From: Carya illinoinensis
Lineage: Eukaryota; Streptophyta; Magnoliopsida; Fagales; Juglandaceae
Reading direction: 5' to 3'
DNA: 64,000 bases
NCBI RefSeq assembly: GCF_018687715.1
Contig: NC_056765.1
Coordinates: 19,800,894 to 19,864,893, forward strand
The position numbers and the translations under genes are program-made. Below, piece after piece: positions 48,854 to 62,165 of the stretch. Position 1 is the stretch's first letter. Every line of letters starts with the position of its first letter. The notes beneath the pieces were generated by a model. The model was not told the DNA's origin, ran no database searches, and worked only from the letters and a program-made list of their open reading frames with translations.

Positions 48854-49289
48854 CTGTCGGATTCCATGCCAGTGAATGACAACTTCCTCAGTGGGGAGCT
48901 TGTTAGTGAGTTCAACAACAACTGTGTCTCCTGCTTTTGCTCGGATGGTCGGGCCGGGAAACTGGCCATTGATCCCCATCACGACATTCTCGATGCAATC
49001 TGGAGACCAATACATATACTCTACTTCCCATTTAAAGTGTCTGGTCTTGGCACCTGAATATAACCGAATAAACGGTAATAAAATGCACCAAATAATGAGA
49101 GCCAGCCTAAGAGTAAGACCCCTTGAGATTGGGCGAATCATGGAACCTTCTGTTGGCACCATGTTCTCCTAGACAGGACAGAGGAAAGTGTAAAAAAGAG
49201 GACCAAGAAAACCTTTTAAGAAATGTAAAGGCTATATTTGGCTATGAAGTTGATCAACTGTGTTGGGGTGTTGGGTAGTGATCAAGGCT

Positions 49290-49299
49290 TTATATATAA
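49290..49299 (-). promoter_or_regulatory. TATA box of AO2
   Basis: ttatatataa about 128 bp upstream of the AO2 ATG, matching AO1. Confidence 0.55.
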
Positions 49300-50003
49300 T
49301 GGTGATGGAACTATTGATCAATTTATAGAGCAGTGAAAGAGCTAAAAAACCTGCTTCCCCGAATCCACACCCACCCAAAAAAAATTAAAAATTAAAAAAA
49401 AAATGATGAAAAGAAAAAGAAATTAAAAGAAAGCTAGCTTCCATCTCAAATATCTTGGATTCCATGGACTGCAATTTGGAACAACGGTACGATTGGTATT
49501 AGAAATTGGATTCCATCCTTCAACCACTCACTCGCTTGTGACAATATATAATTATAATGTTCCGAAGCAAGAAAGAGAGAGACCGAAGAGCGATCACAAA
49601 TTTCTAATTAAAATTAGATCAATAATATCTATATCATTATTGGAGGTGTGTTACATTATGACTCAATTATTATAATATTGTATTTATTAAAAATATAATA
49701 TAAATAATTAAATATATCTCCTTTTATCAATTTTTAACTTATAAGATAAATAATAATTTCACATTATATCAAAATAAAAATTCTAGTTCGAATCACGGCA
49801 GATCTATTCTACACTTAAGCTTAATTAAACTGATTGATTTTTTTTTTTTAAATTTATTTATATTATATTTTTAAAACTTCCCGAACACATGAACGAAAGC
49901 ATAGTTGATACAAATGTTTGTGGTTTCTCCCATGTATCCCGTTATAAAACTTGCTCTTCACATGCTTGATTGTGAGAGGCTGCCCATCCGATAAGGATGG
50001 GAA

Positions 50004-50094
50004 TTGGAACACCTTGGGCAAATGGAACTGCATGCCTCTTCACATATGTCATAAACGCTACATAGAAATTAATTATTTGTTCAAAGTTGATATA
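50004..50094 (+). pseudogene. Ascorbate oxidase exon 2 relic, copy 2
   Basis: Same relic as at 15736-15830, with the start ggaacaccttgggcaaatgg and the end gttcaaagttgata. It is four bases shorter in the middle (cgctacatagaaatt), so its frame is shifted relative to copy 1. The drift fits lack of function. Confidence 0.75.
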
Positions 50095-50446
50095 TATCTG
50101 GGTTACAGTTCCTGTGAGGATCCGTGCACAAGCACTCATGCATCGAGGCCGGCTGGTGGAAGTAGAGATCAAACTCTTCATGAAGTGCCACTGCCGACTG
50201 TATAAGTGAAATAATACTAGCGGAAAATACTACTCTTCCTGCGGGAGATATCGTCGTGATTTTTTATTTTCCTATTATTATTTTTTAACTTAATGATTAA
50301 GTAAATATTTTTTTAATAATATTATAAATTTTTAAAAAATATATTTAAAAATATTTAAAAAATAAATATAAAGAAAAAACACAAAAGTAACTAGTGGGGA
50401 GTTCCCCTGCATGCGGTGACTGTAGAGCTACCTAATGCGAGCAATG

Positions 50447-50580
50447 CTACATATAGTCACTTTTGCGTATTCCCTACGCACTCCACTGATATGATTGGCT
50501 GGATTAATTTTTTTTTAATATCCAACCAATCATATCACTGGAGTGCACAAAAGAGTGCACAAAAAGGACTGCACATAGAA
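50447..50580. mobile_element. Fold-back MITE present only in copy 2
   Basis: The two halves are nearly complementary: ccactgatatgattggctgg on the left and ccagtgatatgattggttgg read from the right, giving a stem of about 57 bp with a short T-rich loop. Copy 1 lacks it and has a different MITE nearby. Confidence 0.72.
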
Positions 50581-51050
50581 TTTTTATTTTTTTTTAACTT
50601 AGTAATTAAGGAAGTGATTTTAAATATATTAATATTTTTTTTATTTAATGATTAAGAAAGTAATTAAAAAATATAAAAAAATTAAATAAAAATCACTGGT
50701 CAGTACACCCAGTAGTATAGTCTAGGCGGCACAGTAGTTGCTCCCCTATATATAACTGTTCATGATATATAGAAGAACGTCCTACCTTCATATAGGAAGC
50801 GGCTTCTATGTTGCCTGGAATATATGTCTGGCGTACTGTCCAGTTTTTTTTTTTTAGTTTTTTTATTTAAATTTTCTTTACACATTTTTTTAATCATTTT
50901 CTTAATTATTAAGTAAAAAAATACATCAATATATTTAAAATTACTTCTTTAATCACTTAAAAAACAAAAGAACCCAACTATATACTATAACGGTATAACT
51001 GCATGGAAAGGCACAACAGCATTTTCCCCCACATATATACTGCTTTCTTA

Positions 51051-51689
51051 GGGTTTGTTTGGGATTGCGGTGGGAGGTCTAAAAAGTGCAGTAGAACGGT
51101 ATAAAGTGCTTATATGACAAAATTTATCCGTTTGATAATTTTACATTAAAGTACTTCTAAACTAAGAAAAAGCAGAAAACTACGTTTCAACAAAAGTACC
51201 AAAGTGATGCTTTTTGTCAGAAGCACTTCAGAAAAAGTAATCCCTATTTTACCGTACTATATACATTACGAAATGACCCTCATCATTTTAATACAATTAC
51301 AACTTTGCCAATCTATATTTTTTATTATTCCCGTATAATCAACTCAAGATTTTGCCCATCAATATTTTTTATTCTTCTCCTATCACTTATGCATCATTGA
51401 AAAAATTTTATTTTTCATTATAATTATTGAAAAATCTATTAGACTATTTTTGTTATTATTGTATTGTAATATTTTATTTTTATCAAATATATGCCCTTTT
51501 ATGTCATTTTTATGTCAAAAAGTGTTTTTTAAATTTGTTTCCAAACAAATTAGTATGTTTAAAAGTACTATAGATATACGGATCCCAAACAATAAATAGC
51601 TTTTTAATAGTAGAGCTTATTGCGTTAAGCTCTAAACTATAAGCTTTAAGTTAAAAATAATATTTTCTACCGCAATCCCAAACATGTAC
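51051..51689. mobile_element. Tourist-like (PIF/Harbinger) element, 639 bp, copy 2 only
   Basis: Ends gggtttgtttgggattgcgg and, from the other side, gtacatgtttgggattgcgg. It is flanked by tta (51048-51050 and 51690-51692), the PIF/Harbinger target. Copy 1 has the uninterrupted site tgctttcttggtactttac at about 16760. No transposase. Confidence 0.85.
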
Positions 51690-52362
51690 TTAGTACTTTA
51701 CGTAAACGCGTCAAAAGTTAAAGTCATATGGGCTTGGACTTTCTGTTAAAATGCATTAGGGTGTGCTTGGTTAGCGAGTTTATCATTACCTGGGACTATT
51801 TCGTTATTATTTATAAATTATTTATTATTTTATTATTGTTTATTTTTTATTTATTATCTTTTTATTACTATTTATAAATAATGTAAGATTATTTTAACAC
51901 CCAAATATAATCTTAATTAATTTGAAAAAAGATCACGTGTGAGCAAAAATTGTACCACGTGTGAGCAAAGATCACGCATGTATCGTCTTTGATTTCATAG
52001 TGACGAGGGGCCATTCAGTCATTAACGAAAAAAAAAAAAGATGAGGGCCCATTCTGCTTTATGCACATGAAAAGGCAAAAGCATTAGGTTGACAAAACAA
52101 ATTAAAGTAGGGATCGAAGACAACAAAAATAAATTATCAGTACTCCCAATTCGTGTGAAGAAAGGGAACGATAAGATAGAGATTGATTATGTGATACTAC
52201 CCTCGCTATATAATAAGTGAGGTTAGATAGTATATGGGATCTCATATTATTTGAGAATAAAAAATTTTCTATTTATAAAATTTTAAAATAACTCTAATTA
52301 TATCATTAACTAATCTTTTAGAGTACATGTTATATGATTTAAGCTTTCGATTGAGACATTAC

Positions 52363-55205
52363 AATTGGTATCAAAGTTATATTTGAGATTTTGTAAACTT
52401 TAATAAATGAATTTGATGGAATCTAAGATTTTAGAATTCATCGAACTTCGAGAGATAATTTTGATGAGATTTAATGTTTTAGATTATGTAGAATCTATGG
52501 AATGAATTTTTGAAAATTTGAGATTTTGGATTCTGTAGACATTAAGATTGATTTTGATGAGAGTTAAGATATTAGATTTTGTATACTTTAATAAATGACT
52601 TCTATGATATTTAAGGTTTTAGATTCTACGGATTATACTGAGTGATCTCGATAAGGTTTACGGTTTGGATTTTGTAGATTTTAAGAAATAATTCCTTTTG
52701 CATTTTAAGGTTTTATATTATGCATACTTTAGGAGAACAATTTTTATAAAATTTGAGGTTTTAGATTCTCCGGACTACGGTTTATTGGATTAAAAGTCCT
52801 AGAAACCAAAGACTTTGACACGTTATTTTGATCAAGTCTGAGATTATTGATTATTTAGATTTAATACCTAAATCTAATCAAATCTTAGGTTATAAATTCT
52901 GCAAACTTTAAGCAATAATTATTTTCAGACTTAAGGATATAGTTTTTGCAGATTTTTAGGAAAATGATTATTACAGGGTCTAAGGATATATCATGTATAG
53001 CAAACTATTGAAAATAATACTTTTATTTGATGGTATAGAATGTGATCAAGTTAGGTTGAGAGCAGAATTGGGTGGATAGGCTTATATTTGAGTCAAAACT
53101 TCAGTTGTGATAATGGTGAACTTTCGTGGTGACTGATATTGAATTTAGTTGCCGTTATAACAAATAGTAGTTATGGAAGGTGTTTTTGGCAATATGACAT
53201 TTTGGGTTCTACAGAACTTATGATTTATTTTTATGAGAGTAAATGAATTAGATTTTGTAGACTTTAATATATGAGTTGGTCAAATCTGGTCATATCTGAG
53301 GTCATAGACTCATAGATTCTACACACAGTAAGAAATGATTTTTATGAGATTTATGATTACATTCTGCAGACTTTAATTAATGATCTCGATAAGGTTTAAG
53401 GTTCGATTTTGTAGATTTTAAGAAATAATTTCTATTAAAATTTAAAGTTATATATTCTGTGGACTTTAGAAGAACAATTTTTATAAGATTTGAGGTTTTA
53501 GATTCTCCAGACTATGGTGTATCGGATTAAAGGTTATAGAAACCAGAGACTTTGATACGTGATTTTGATCAAGTCTGAGGTTACTGATAATTTAGATTTT
53601 AATACCTAAATCTAATCAAATCTTAGGTTATAAATTCTACAGACTTTAAGCAATAATTATTTTCAGAATTAAGCATATAGACTCTATAGATATTTGGACA
53701 AATGATTATTATTGAATCTAAAGATATATGTATAGCAAACTATTGGAAATGATATTTTTATTTGATGGTATACAATGTGATCAAGTTAGTTTGAATGTAG
53801 GATTGGGTGGACTAGCTTATACCTAAGTCAAAACTTCAGTTGTGATTTTGGTGGACTTTAGCAGTGATTGATATTGATTTTAGTTGCTGCTATGACAATT
53901 GCTAGTTAAAAATGAAGTGATGAACATTTTAAGTTTATGTTGTCGGGATGAAAAGTTGTTGGTGCTCTAATCTATTTGGTTGGCATTGTTATGGATCTTG
54001 GGGATTGAAGATACATTTGCCATAAAGCCGATTGTTAGTATATATGTTGATATTTATAGGAAGGAAACAAAATTTAAACTTTCATCGCTGTGAATGCTTT
54101 CATCAAGTTAAACTTTTGGTATTCACTCAAATTGATGTTAACTAACTCATCTCAACTAATTAGATCTCGAAAAAGGTCATTCTATGAATTCTTTGTAAAA
54201 TGATCCAAATAACATGGCCTATCTTATTAATAAGTTATGATCCAATTCTTTTAGGAGTTCTAAGTCATCTTTGTAAAAAGAAAACCTAGTATCACATTCT
54301 TAATCAACTTATTTTATTTACTTATTTTTGTAAAGTCATCCTCTTTGTCCAACTTAATGAAATCCTTTTGGCAACTGAGTTAGTGTTCCGACAGGAATAT
54401 TTTGGAGCTATTTTTGACAAAAGGTTAGAATTTCTTGCATAATCACATGGCAGTGCATACCTTTGATGCCTAAATGTGACTTCATTCATTATATCATTTT
54501 TCTCTCACCGATTGGATGCGTACGAGACAATCCCCAACTTTTAGTGCTTTATCTTTAACTTTTGACTACTCCGTTCTGACTACTTAACCTTATTCACTCC
54601 ATGAGCTTGACTTAGTGTGGGTCTAAGTTCTCAGATCAATTCAAAGCAAAACAATGGTAAGGATGTCGTGGGTAGACTCTTTGTAGATCACTCCTTTTTA
54701 GCATCAAATTTTACCCTATTAATATGATGATATTTGTTTTATGTAAGTTGATGTGTTCTGGATGGATGGTTAGTAGTATATTATCATTAGTGATAAATGC
54801 ATACTCAAAGGTTATTGATTGAAGTTGAGAATGAAAGAGAGTATTTAAGAGTATAAGTGAGTGTGCATGGGTTTGGGAAACAATAATTCTATTTGTTTCC
54901 AAAGAATGGTAAGAGTCATTTTGGTAGGTGCTAAATGGATTAGACTCAACATTGATGTATTTATGGATCCTAGTTTTAGATATTTTGGCAAAGTGATTAA
55001 AGTGTGCAACGGAAGCTCGGTACTTAGTAGTATAATGGTTTGACAGTAAACTTCATGAACATTGGGAATTTTGTTGTGACTTAAATCTCATGGCATGGAT
55101 TTTCAATCTCGAGGATTATTTAGGAACAAAAGATTCTTAGGTACCCAAAGGTAAAATATAGTGGACATAAGGCATTGACAAGTGGCACTGAGGAATTAGT
55201 GGTGA
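52363..55205 (+). mobile_element. Gypsy-like relic E, copy 2: primer binding site and leader
   Basis: gagacattaca then attggtatcaaag (52364-52376) and the same AT-rich repeated leader as in copy 1, including the internal tandem duplication (units ending about 53170 and 53900). About 50 bp between two of the short repeats are lost here. No coding region. Confidence 0.45.
55190..55205. repeat. LINE target-site duplication, left
   Basis: gaggaattagtggtga, 16 bp, repeated exactly at 58278-58293 after the LINE's A-rich tail. Confidence 0.92.
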
Positions 55206-55345
55206 ATAGGCTCTGTTAGGGTTTCATTGGTTTATGTGTCGTACGCCGTTATGGCTACTACCAGGGCTCCTTCTACTCATTAGTGTTGGCTGGGCAACTG
55301 CATACCTTTGCTAATATGGTTGCATAGTCTCCTCAGCCACTTCCT

Positions 55346-56353
55346 GTGCTTAATTTTCCTTTTCATGTTGCTAAAGTTATTGATGGTGAGTTTTGTGTGA
55401 TGTTTTCAAGGGAGTCGATTGATTGTTCAGCGGCACCATTCAAATTTTCTATAGTTCTGAAATTCTTAAGGCAATGCCCTACGTTGGATGTAATTCGGTC
55501 GTTTATTCATTGTCATTGGGAGCTGGTGTCGGTAGTGCGCAGGCCTCATAATGTATTCATTTGATTATCTAATGAGGCGGATTTCTTGAAGGTTCCCTCG
55601 AGGGAAGCCACAGACATTGATGGGGGTGCCTTATCAAGGGTTCTATTGGCATCCAGATTTTAATGAAGCAAGGAGTCTTCTATGGTGCTTGTTTGGGTTG
55701 TTCTTTTGGGTTTACCTCCGAATTTTTATCATGAATCCTTTATGAAGAATATTACAGCCTCTATCGATTAAGGGCATAACTCAAAAACCTATCGTTGGAA
55801 GGATGGAGGAAGGAAGGATTTGGATCGAAAAAAGAAAGAGGGAGATAAACCGATGAAAGTATGGATGCCAAAAAATCAGGAGGATGCAGGGAATCAGAGT
55901 GTGGCGAACCAGGTTTTGCAGTTAAACGATTCTACGATGCTATTGGAACCTGGTAAGGAGGGACATGATTTAGCGGGTCTGAATAATATTGTTGTTGTTG
56001 TTGTTGATCAACATGCAGACGTATCTTTGCACCAGGCTAGAGATGGGGAGGACATACCGTTAATTAGGGTGGATCCTATGGCTGTGGTTAGGGTTGATAT
56101 AGAAGAGGGAGAGGTTAATGATGGGGTATTGGAAGGACTTTTATTCTCCAATCAATTGGTGATTGAAGAGGTTTGTTGGGTAACAAAACTATTGCCATTT
56201 CTTGGTTTTGATGTTGTACCAGATTTAAATTATCAAGTCAGAAATGAGGATGAGGTGATGGTGAGTGCAAGTGAAAGGGGCATGGTAGATGTTGAAGCGA
56301 TGCAATTGCATGATCAACATGAAATAGAAATTCTACTTTACGTGAGCCAGTGA
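55346..56353 (+). pseudogene. LINE ORF1 relic, copy 2
   Basis: Same DUF4283-type frame and the same early stops as copy 1, with a few amino-acid changes (for example CWVTKLLPFLG for CLVTKLVPFLG). The shared stops show ORF1 was already dead before duplication. Confidence 0.75.
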
Positions 56354-56522
56354 TGCATTGTGGATGTGTGCCAGATCCTGATGGTGAGGCTATGGAACAT
56401 TTGAGCAAGGCGAAGGATTGCCAGTTTGACATTGATTCTCTGGCACAAAAGTCTAATGGCAAGTGTGTAAAATTACTCAAAAGTTCCACTCGATTTCCTA
56501 GCAAACCCTCTCGTTTGAATTT

Positions 56523-58070
56523 ATGATGTGTACTCCCTTGTTCTGGAATATCCATGGTCTAGGTTCATCACAGAGGAAGTTATGTAAATTAGTAAGGAAG
56601 ATGAAACTAAACTTTATTATGTTGGTTGAGCCTTGTGTTAGTGAGTCTAGGATGGAAGCTTTAAAACATTATTTGAAATTTGAGGACTATTATTCTATTC
56701 AAAGTATTGGAGGTAAATTATGGTTGCTTTGGGGTAGTGGCATGCTGGTTTCGATTATGAATGCTAGTGCTCGACATGTTACAGTTGCTATATTATTTGA
56801 GTCTCATAAGAGTTATGTTTCTACGGTTTACGCAAAATGTAATCACTTGGAGTGTAGGGATTTGTGGAGGTGGCTATAGCAGGATATGCCTTAAGATGCA
56901 ATGTGGTTATGCCTTGATGATTTTAATGTCCATAGGGAGGATGAGCAATGTGGTGGAAGACCTTGTTTGCAAGTGGTAGTGGAAGAGTTTAATGAATTGA
57001 TTGATTATTGTGGCCTGTGTGAGAAGAAATCCATTGGAAGTAAATTTTCTTGGTGCAATGGTCAGCAGAGTTTGGCCAGAAGTTGGTCGAAGTTAGATCA
57101 CTGCTTGATGAATTTGGTGGCTACTATGTTGTTACCATATGCTTTTCTAAATTATTTATCATGGACATCTTCAGACCATGCACCTATGTCATTTGTGTTG
57201 AAGTCTAATGTCTCTCAGTATGGTCCTTCTTCTTTTAAGTTCCAATAAATGTGGGTATCTCATGAGGGTTTCAAAAATGTTCTTAAAGAGGTTTGGTAGG
57301 AGCATTATGGGCGTTGGGTCTCTTTGGCTTTGCTTGAAAATTAAAGAAGCTAAAGTAGGTTCTCAAGAAGTGGAATATTTGGGTTTTTGGCTGAACGGAG
57401 GAAAATATTTTGAGTTTGGAGAGAAGAATATAAAGTTTGGATGGTCAACTCCAGTTATGTTTCTTGGAGGAGGTTGAGTCGGCTTTGTTGATTGTGAGGG
57501 AAGAATTGGTTGTGTGGATGCAAAGGGAAGAACAAGACTCTCTCAACTGGTAAAAATTAATAGGATGGAGAAGGGGGAGGCATCAGATTTGTTTTTTAAA
57601 TCCTTTGCCTTTATGTTGAAGCTAGTTATGCAGGAAATGAGGTTGTGGGATGGCACTCTTTTGGACAGTCCTGAATCAATCCACTCATATGCAATGGAGT
57701 ATTTTAGTTCTTTCCTTTATGCCATACCAAGTAGGGACCTTCTTGATCTTTCTTGGTATGTGGAGAGTGCTGTTTTGGAGTAGGATAATAGTGTGCTTTT
57801 ACAGCTCCCTTCAATCAAAGAGGTGCAAGCTGCCATGTTTTCTATTTTGATTCATAGTAGCTCGGGTCCTGATGAATTTGGATTTGGCTTCTTTAGATCG
57901 TGTTGGGATATTGTGGAAGCAGATGTGGTGGATGCAGAAAGAGATCTTTTTCGAGGGATCCCTTTGCCGAGATTTTATTTTGCTTCTTATATTGTTTTAA
58001 TTCCAAAAGTATAGGGGTGGATCTTGAAGGTTTATAAGCTAGCACTCTGGTATGTGATTGTAGTTTAGTG
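56523..58070 (+). pseudogene. LINE ORF2 relic, copy 2
   Basis: Endonuclease (FWNIHGLGSS, DDFNVHREDEQCGG, SSDHAPMSFVL) and start of reverse transcriptase (SSSGPDEFGFGFFRSCWDIV), broken by stops partly shared with copy 1 and partly its own (for example 57247, 57781). Here GDFN is DDFN. The polymerase core is absent as in copy 1. Confidence 0.85.
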
Positions 58071-58293
58071 ATATCCCTCATTTGCTCAAGGGGATCTTGA
58101 AGGTTGATAAGTTGGGTCTCCCAGCTTTGCGACGTTAGGTGCTTTTGTTGGTTTCTAGTTTGAAGTTTTCTAGTTGGTTGATGTCCTTTTTGTATTTGGG
58201 TTCCCTCCCCCTTAGTGAGGCTTTCTTAATAAAACTGGCAGGCTTGGCCTTTTAAGTAAAAAAGTTCAAAAAAAAAAGAGGAATTAGTGGTGA

Positions 58294-59106
58294 CTTAAGA
58301 CGATGATTAAGTTGGATGTAGTATGAAGGCACAAGTTGGATACCTTTATGAATCGAGTGTAAGATTTAGGACCCCTAATTTTGGAGAGTTTTATTTTTGC
58401 TTTTCGTATGAGGTTATTATATTATTTGGAGACTTTTATTTTACTATTTTATATGAAGTTATGCTAAGAATTTGGAAGGAATTATTATTAAGCTTCTAAT
58501 TCCATTGTTAAGGATTATATTTCTAGACTTGCCCTAGAGAGTATGACGAGCAATACTATGCGTGTGAATGAGTATACATAAGGGACTAGGAGATATGTGA
58601 GGCACCGGACAAAAATATCAAAAATTTAGAATCTTGGAATATTAGTTTCGACATAATGATTGATGATTAAAATAGGCGTGGAATTGGATAAGTATTTCAA
58701 ACTTTTCTTTAGGTGGAGCAAATTTCGAGGATGAAATCTTTTTTAGGAATAACACCCAAACCAAAAGCTTAGGTCTTACTCGCATAGGAAAAAAAATGAA
58801 ATAGGTGTTATACGCACCGTTTAGTCATGTGAGGGATTTCCTAAACTCTCCCCAGATGGTTTCTCTCTTTTTTTTTCCTCTATTTTTTTTTTCTCCAGCC
58901 CATTTCACTCCCCTCTCACCCCATTGCCAGGTCGAACACCATGCATGTAAGATGGCATTTGTTGCAACTAGGGTTTCCACCATTGTGATCCTCTTGTGTC
59001 CTCCTACCAACTAGTAGCCTCCCAACACCTCCTTGCACAACCACACATGAATGCTTCATAGAGACACTCTTGAAACACATAAACACGCGCTACCCCTTAG
59101 TCTCAC
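58294..59106 (+). mobile_element. Gypsy-like relic E, copy 2: 3' internal end and LTR start
   Basis: Matches 23685-24490: aatttcgaggatgaaatctt, then the LTR start at about 58749 (ataacaccc). It runs to tagtctcac, where gypsy B is inserted. The unmutated cgagg here (caagg in copy 1) is closer to the usual gypsy motif. Confidence 0.55.
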
Positions 59107-60552
<1,446 letters not shown>

Positions 60553-60554
60553 GG

Positions 60555-60566
60555 TAGTATCAGAGC
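60555..60566 (+). other. Primer binding site of element B
   Basis: tagtatcagagc, one base from tggtatcagagc, the complement of the initiator tRNA-Met 3' end, two bases after the LTR. Confidence 0.85.
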
Positions 60567-60852
60567 GGTTTGACTCTGGGTAAAACCACATGTCCCGTAG
60601 GTAGTACCAGAATGTTTTTATGGTTGTGTTTTAAAAATTATGTTAAGTAAAGTTGTTATTTGATTTGTTTTATTTGTTTTATCTGTTTGAGTTTGTTTGC
60701 TTGTTTTTATTTATTTAGCTATGTTTTTGCAAGCTGGTTTCTTTTTGTTTCTTGTAATGTGGTGTTGGTCTTTGGTTTTTATTTTTGTTTGTTGTTGGTT
60801 TTATTTGTTTTTGTTTTCTTAAAGGGGGTCAAAAGTTGTGGTGGCAGAAAAA

Positions 60853-62064
60853 ATGGTGAGACCAAGGAAATCTACTCAGGAGCCATGGGACAATACATCA
60901 AGAGATGACTCCATAGCCCAAGCAATACGGCAAATGACGGAGTTTATGCAGCAGAATTTTAGGCCACAGCAGATAGGGCCTTGGCCACAACCGGAGGGTC
61001 TTGGCCACAACAAGGGGGTCCCTGGCCGCCACAAGGAGGGCCTTGTCCGCAACAAGGAGGACTTTGGCCGCAACCAGGAGGTCCTTGGCCACATCAGTGA
61101 GGGCCTTGGCTATACCCGGGAGGATCTAGTAGCATGGTGCAAGCCGGATGCACCTATGAGCGCTTTATGGCGCATAGGACTCCACACTTCACTGGAGAAG
61201 AGGATCCACTTCAAGCTGAAAAGTGAATCAAGGACTTGGAAAGAACTTTTGAGGTGTGTGGTTGCACCGAGGCGCAACAAGTACTCTACGCCAGCTATCT
61301 GTTGCAAGGCACCGCTTCTGATTGGTGGGATACCAAGAGGGTGATGCTGGAATCAGAATTGGTATCTTTCGCCGCTGTGACCTGGCAGCGCTTCAAGAAA
61401 GAATTTAACGAGCGCTTCTTTCCCGCTTCTGTAAGGAAGCAAAAGGCAAGAGAGTTCTCAAATTTGGTTCAAGGGAGCACGACAGTGGAACAGTACGCCC
61501 GAAGATTTATAGAACTTGGGCGGTTTGCTCCCCACCTCATCGCCACAGAGGAGATGCGAGCTGAGCATTTTCAGGAGGGACTACGCCCTGATATACGCCG
61601 TATGGTGGTCAGTCACCGGATATCCACTTTTCAGGACTTAGTGGATGTGGCCACCCTTGTGGAGCGAGAGAATAATCTTAGTATGGGCTCCCCTCCAGGA
61701 CATAAGAGGCGAAGTTTTTCTGGTGAAGGAAGCAGCTCAGGTTCACCTCAGAAATTTATTCAGCGAACCGGAACTCGACCTCAAGCGTCCTCAGGTGTTC
61801 GTATGGGAGGACGTGTGCTTGTTTGCGGAGTTTGTAATAGAGCCCATGTGGGTGAGTGCCCTTCTGGTGGGGCTCGATGTTATAATTGTGGCCAGTAGGG
61901 TCACTTTGCTCGAGAGTGTCCAAGACCAGTTAAAGGAAGCCATGGAGGTAGACGGGGTGGAAGAACAAATCCAAGGCAAGCAGTGCAAGCCCGGGTTTAT
62001 GCTGTCACATCTGGAGATGTGGATGATGAGGCACCAGCGACCCATGATGCTGGAGTAATTACAG
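60853..62064 (+). pseudogene. Gag of gypsy element B
   Basis: The start ATG is at 60853 (MVRPRKSTQEPWD). A Gly-Pro-Trp-Pro-Gln-rich repeat follows (about 60975-61105, units near ggtccttggccacaa), where a 1-bp loss shifts the frame. The capsid then reads RTPHFTGEEDPLQAEK with a stop at 61224 in place of Trp, then TASDWWDTKR, WQRFKKEFNERFFPASVRKQ, STTVEQYARRFIELGRFAP and LRPDIRRMVV. The zinc knuckle is CYNCGQ, a stop at 61896, then GHFAREC. The linker ends QARVYAVTSGDVDDEAP, with VITG at 62053-62064. Capsid and RNA-binding functions of a Tekay-like element, now inactive. Confidence 0.9.
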
Positions 62065-62165
62065 GTATGGATTAATTTAATTTAATTTAATGTTGGATTT
62101 AATTTTTGGTGTATTTGGTTGCTCCTTTGTTTTTTAGATTTCATGGGTTAATGTGTTTGGTTCAG
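62065..62165 (+). other. Possible intron between gag and protease of element B
   Basis: The gag frame ends in VIT plus one base; the protease frame starts at 62166 with RVLLYEFYACTLFDSGA in a different frame. The 101 bp between start gtatgg, end ttggttcag, are T-rich and contain attaat branch-point-like words. Removing them joins the two frames in phase 1. Element D has a similar 73-bp stretch at the same place. A non-spliced insertion, or two unrelated frameshifts, is the alternative. Confidence 0.45.

Larger units (their letters stand above)
44951..49162 (-). pseudogene. L-ascorbate oxidase AO2 (probable pseudogene)
   Basis: Same five-exon structure as AO1: 48854-49162, 48642-48734, 48368-48580, 48037-48231 and 44951-45910, all splice borders kept and exons 1-4 of identical length. 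In exon 5 a Tyr codon (tac in AO1) is taa at 45821-45823, stopping the protein at codon 300 of 589. That removes the type-1 copper site and half of the trinuclear ligands. Beyond it, the Trp of GVWAFHC is Arg (GVRAFHC) and an Asn in the GNGVY motif is Cys, consistent with relaxed selection; [11 protein letters not shown] and [12 protein letters not shown] remain. The promoter region and TATA box are preserved, so a transcript subject to nonsense-mediated decay is possible. A sequencing error at one base would be the alternative for the stop. Confidence 0.88.
55206..58277 (+). mobile_element. L1-type LINE, copy 2
   Basis: Second copy of the LINE at 20600-23670, carried along by the segmental duplication. 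Both ends are exact, thanks to the 16-bp duplication. It starts ataggctctgttagggtttc, ends in an A-rich tail, and shares with copy 1 the missing reverse-transcriptase core. Confidence 0.92.
43460..59106. repeat. Segmental duplication, copy 2
   Basis: Match to 10440-24490 in the same order and orientation. Copy 2 has extra insertions (MULE 43677-44746, 47699-47869, 50447-50580, 51051-51689) and lacks about 215 bp corresponding to 17273-17488. It ends at ccttagtctcac, where gypsy element B begins. Confidence 0.95.
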
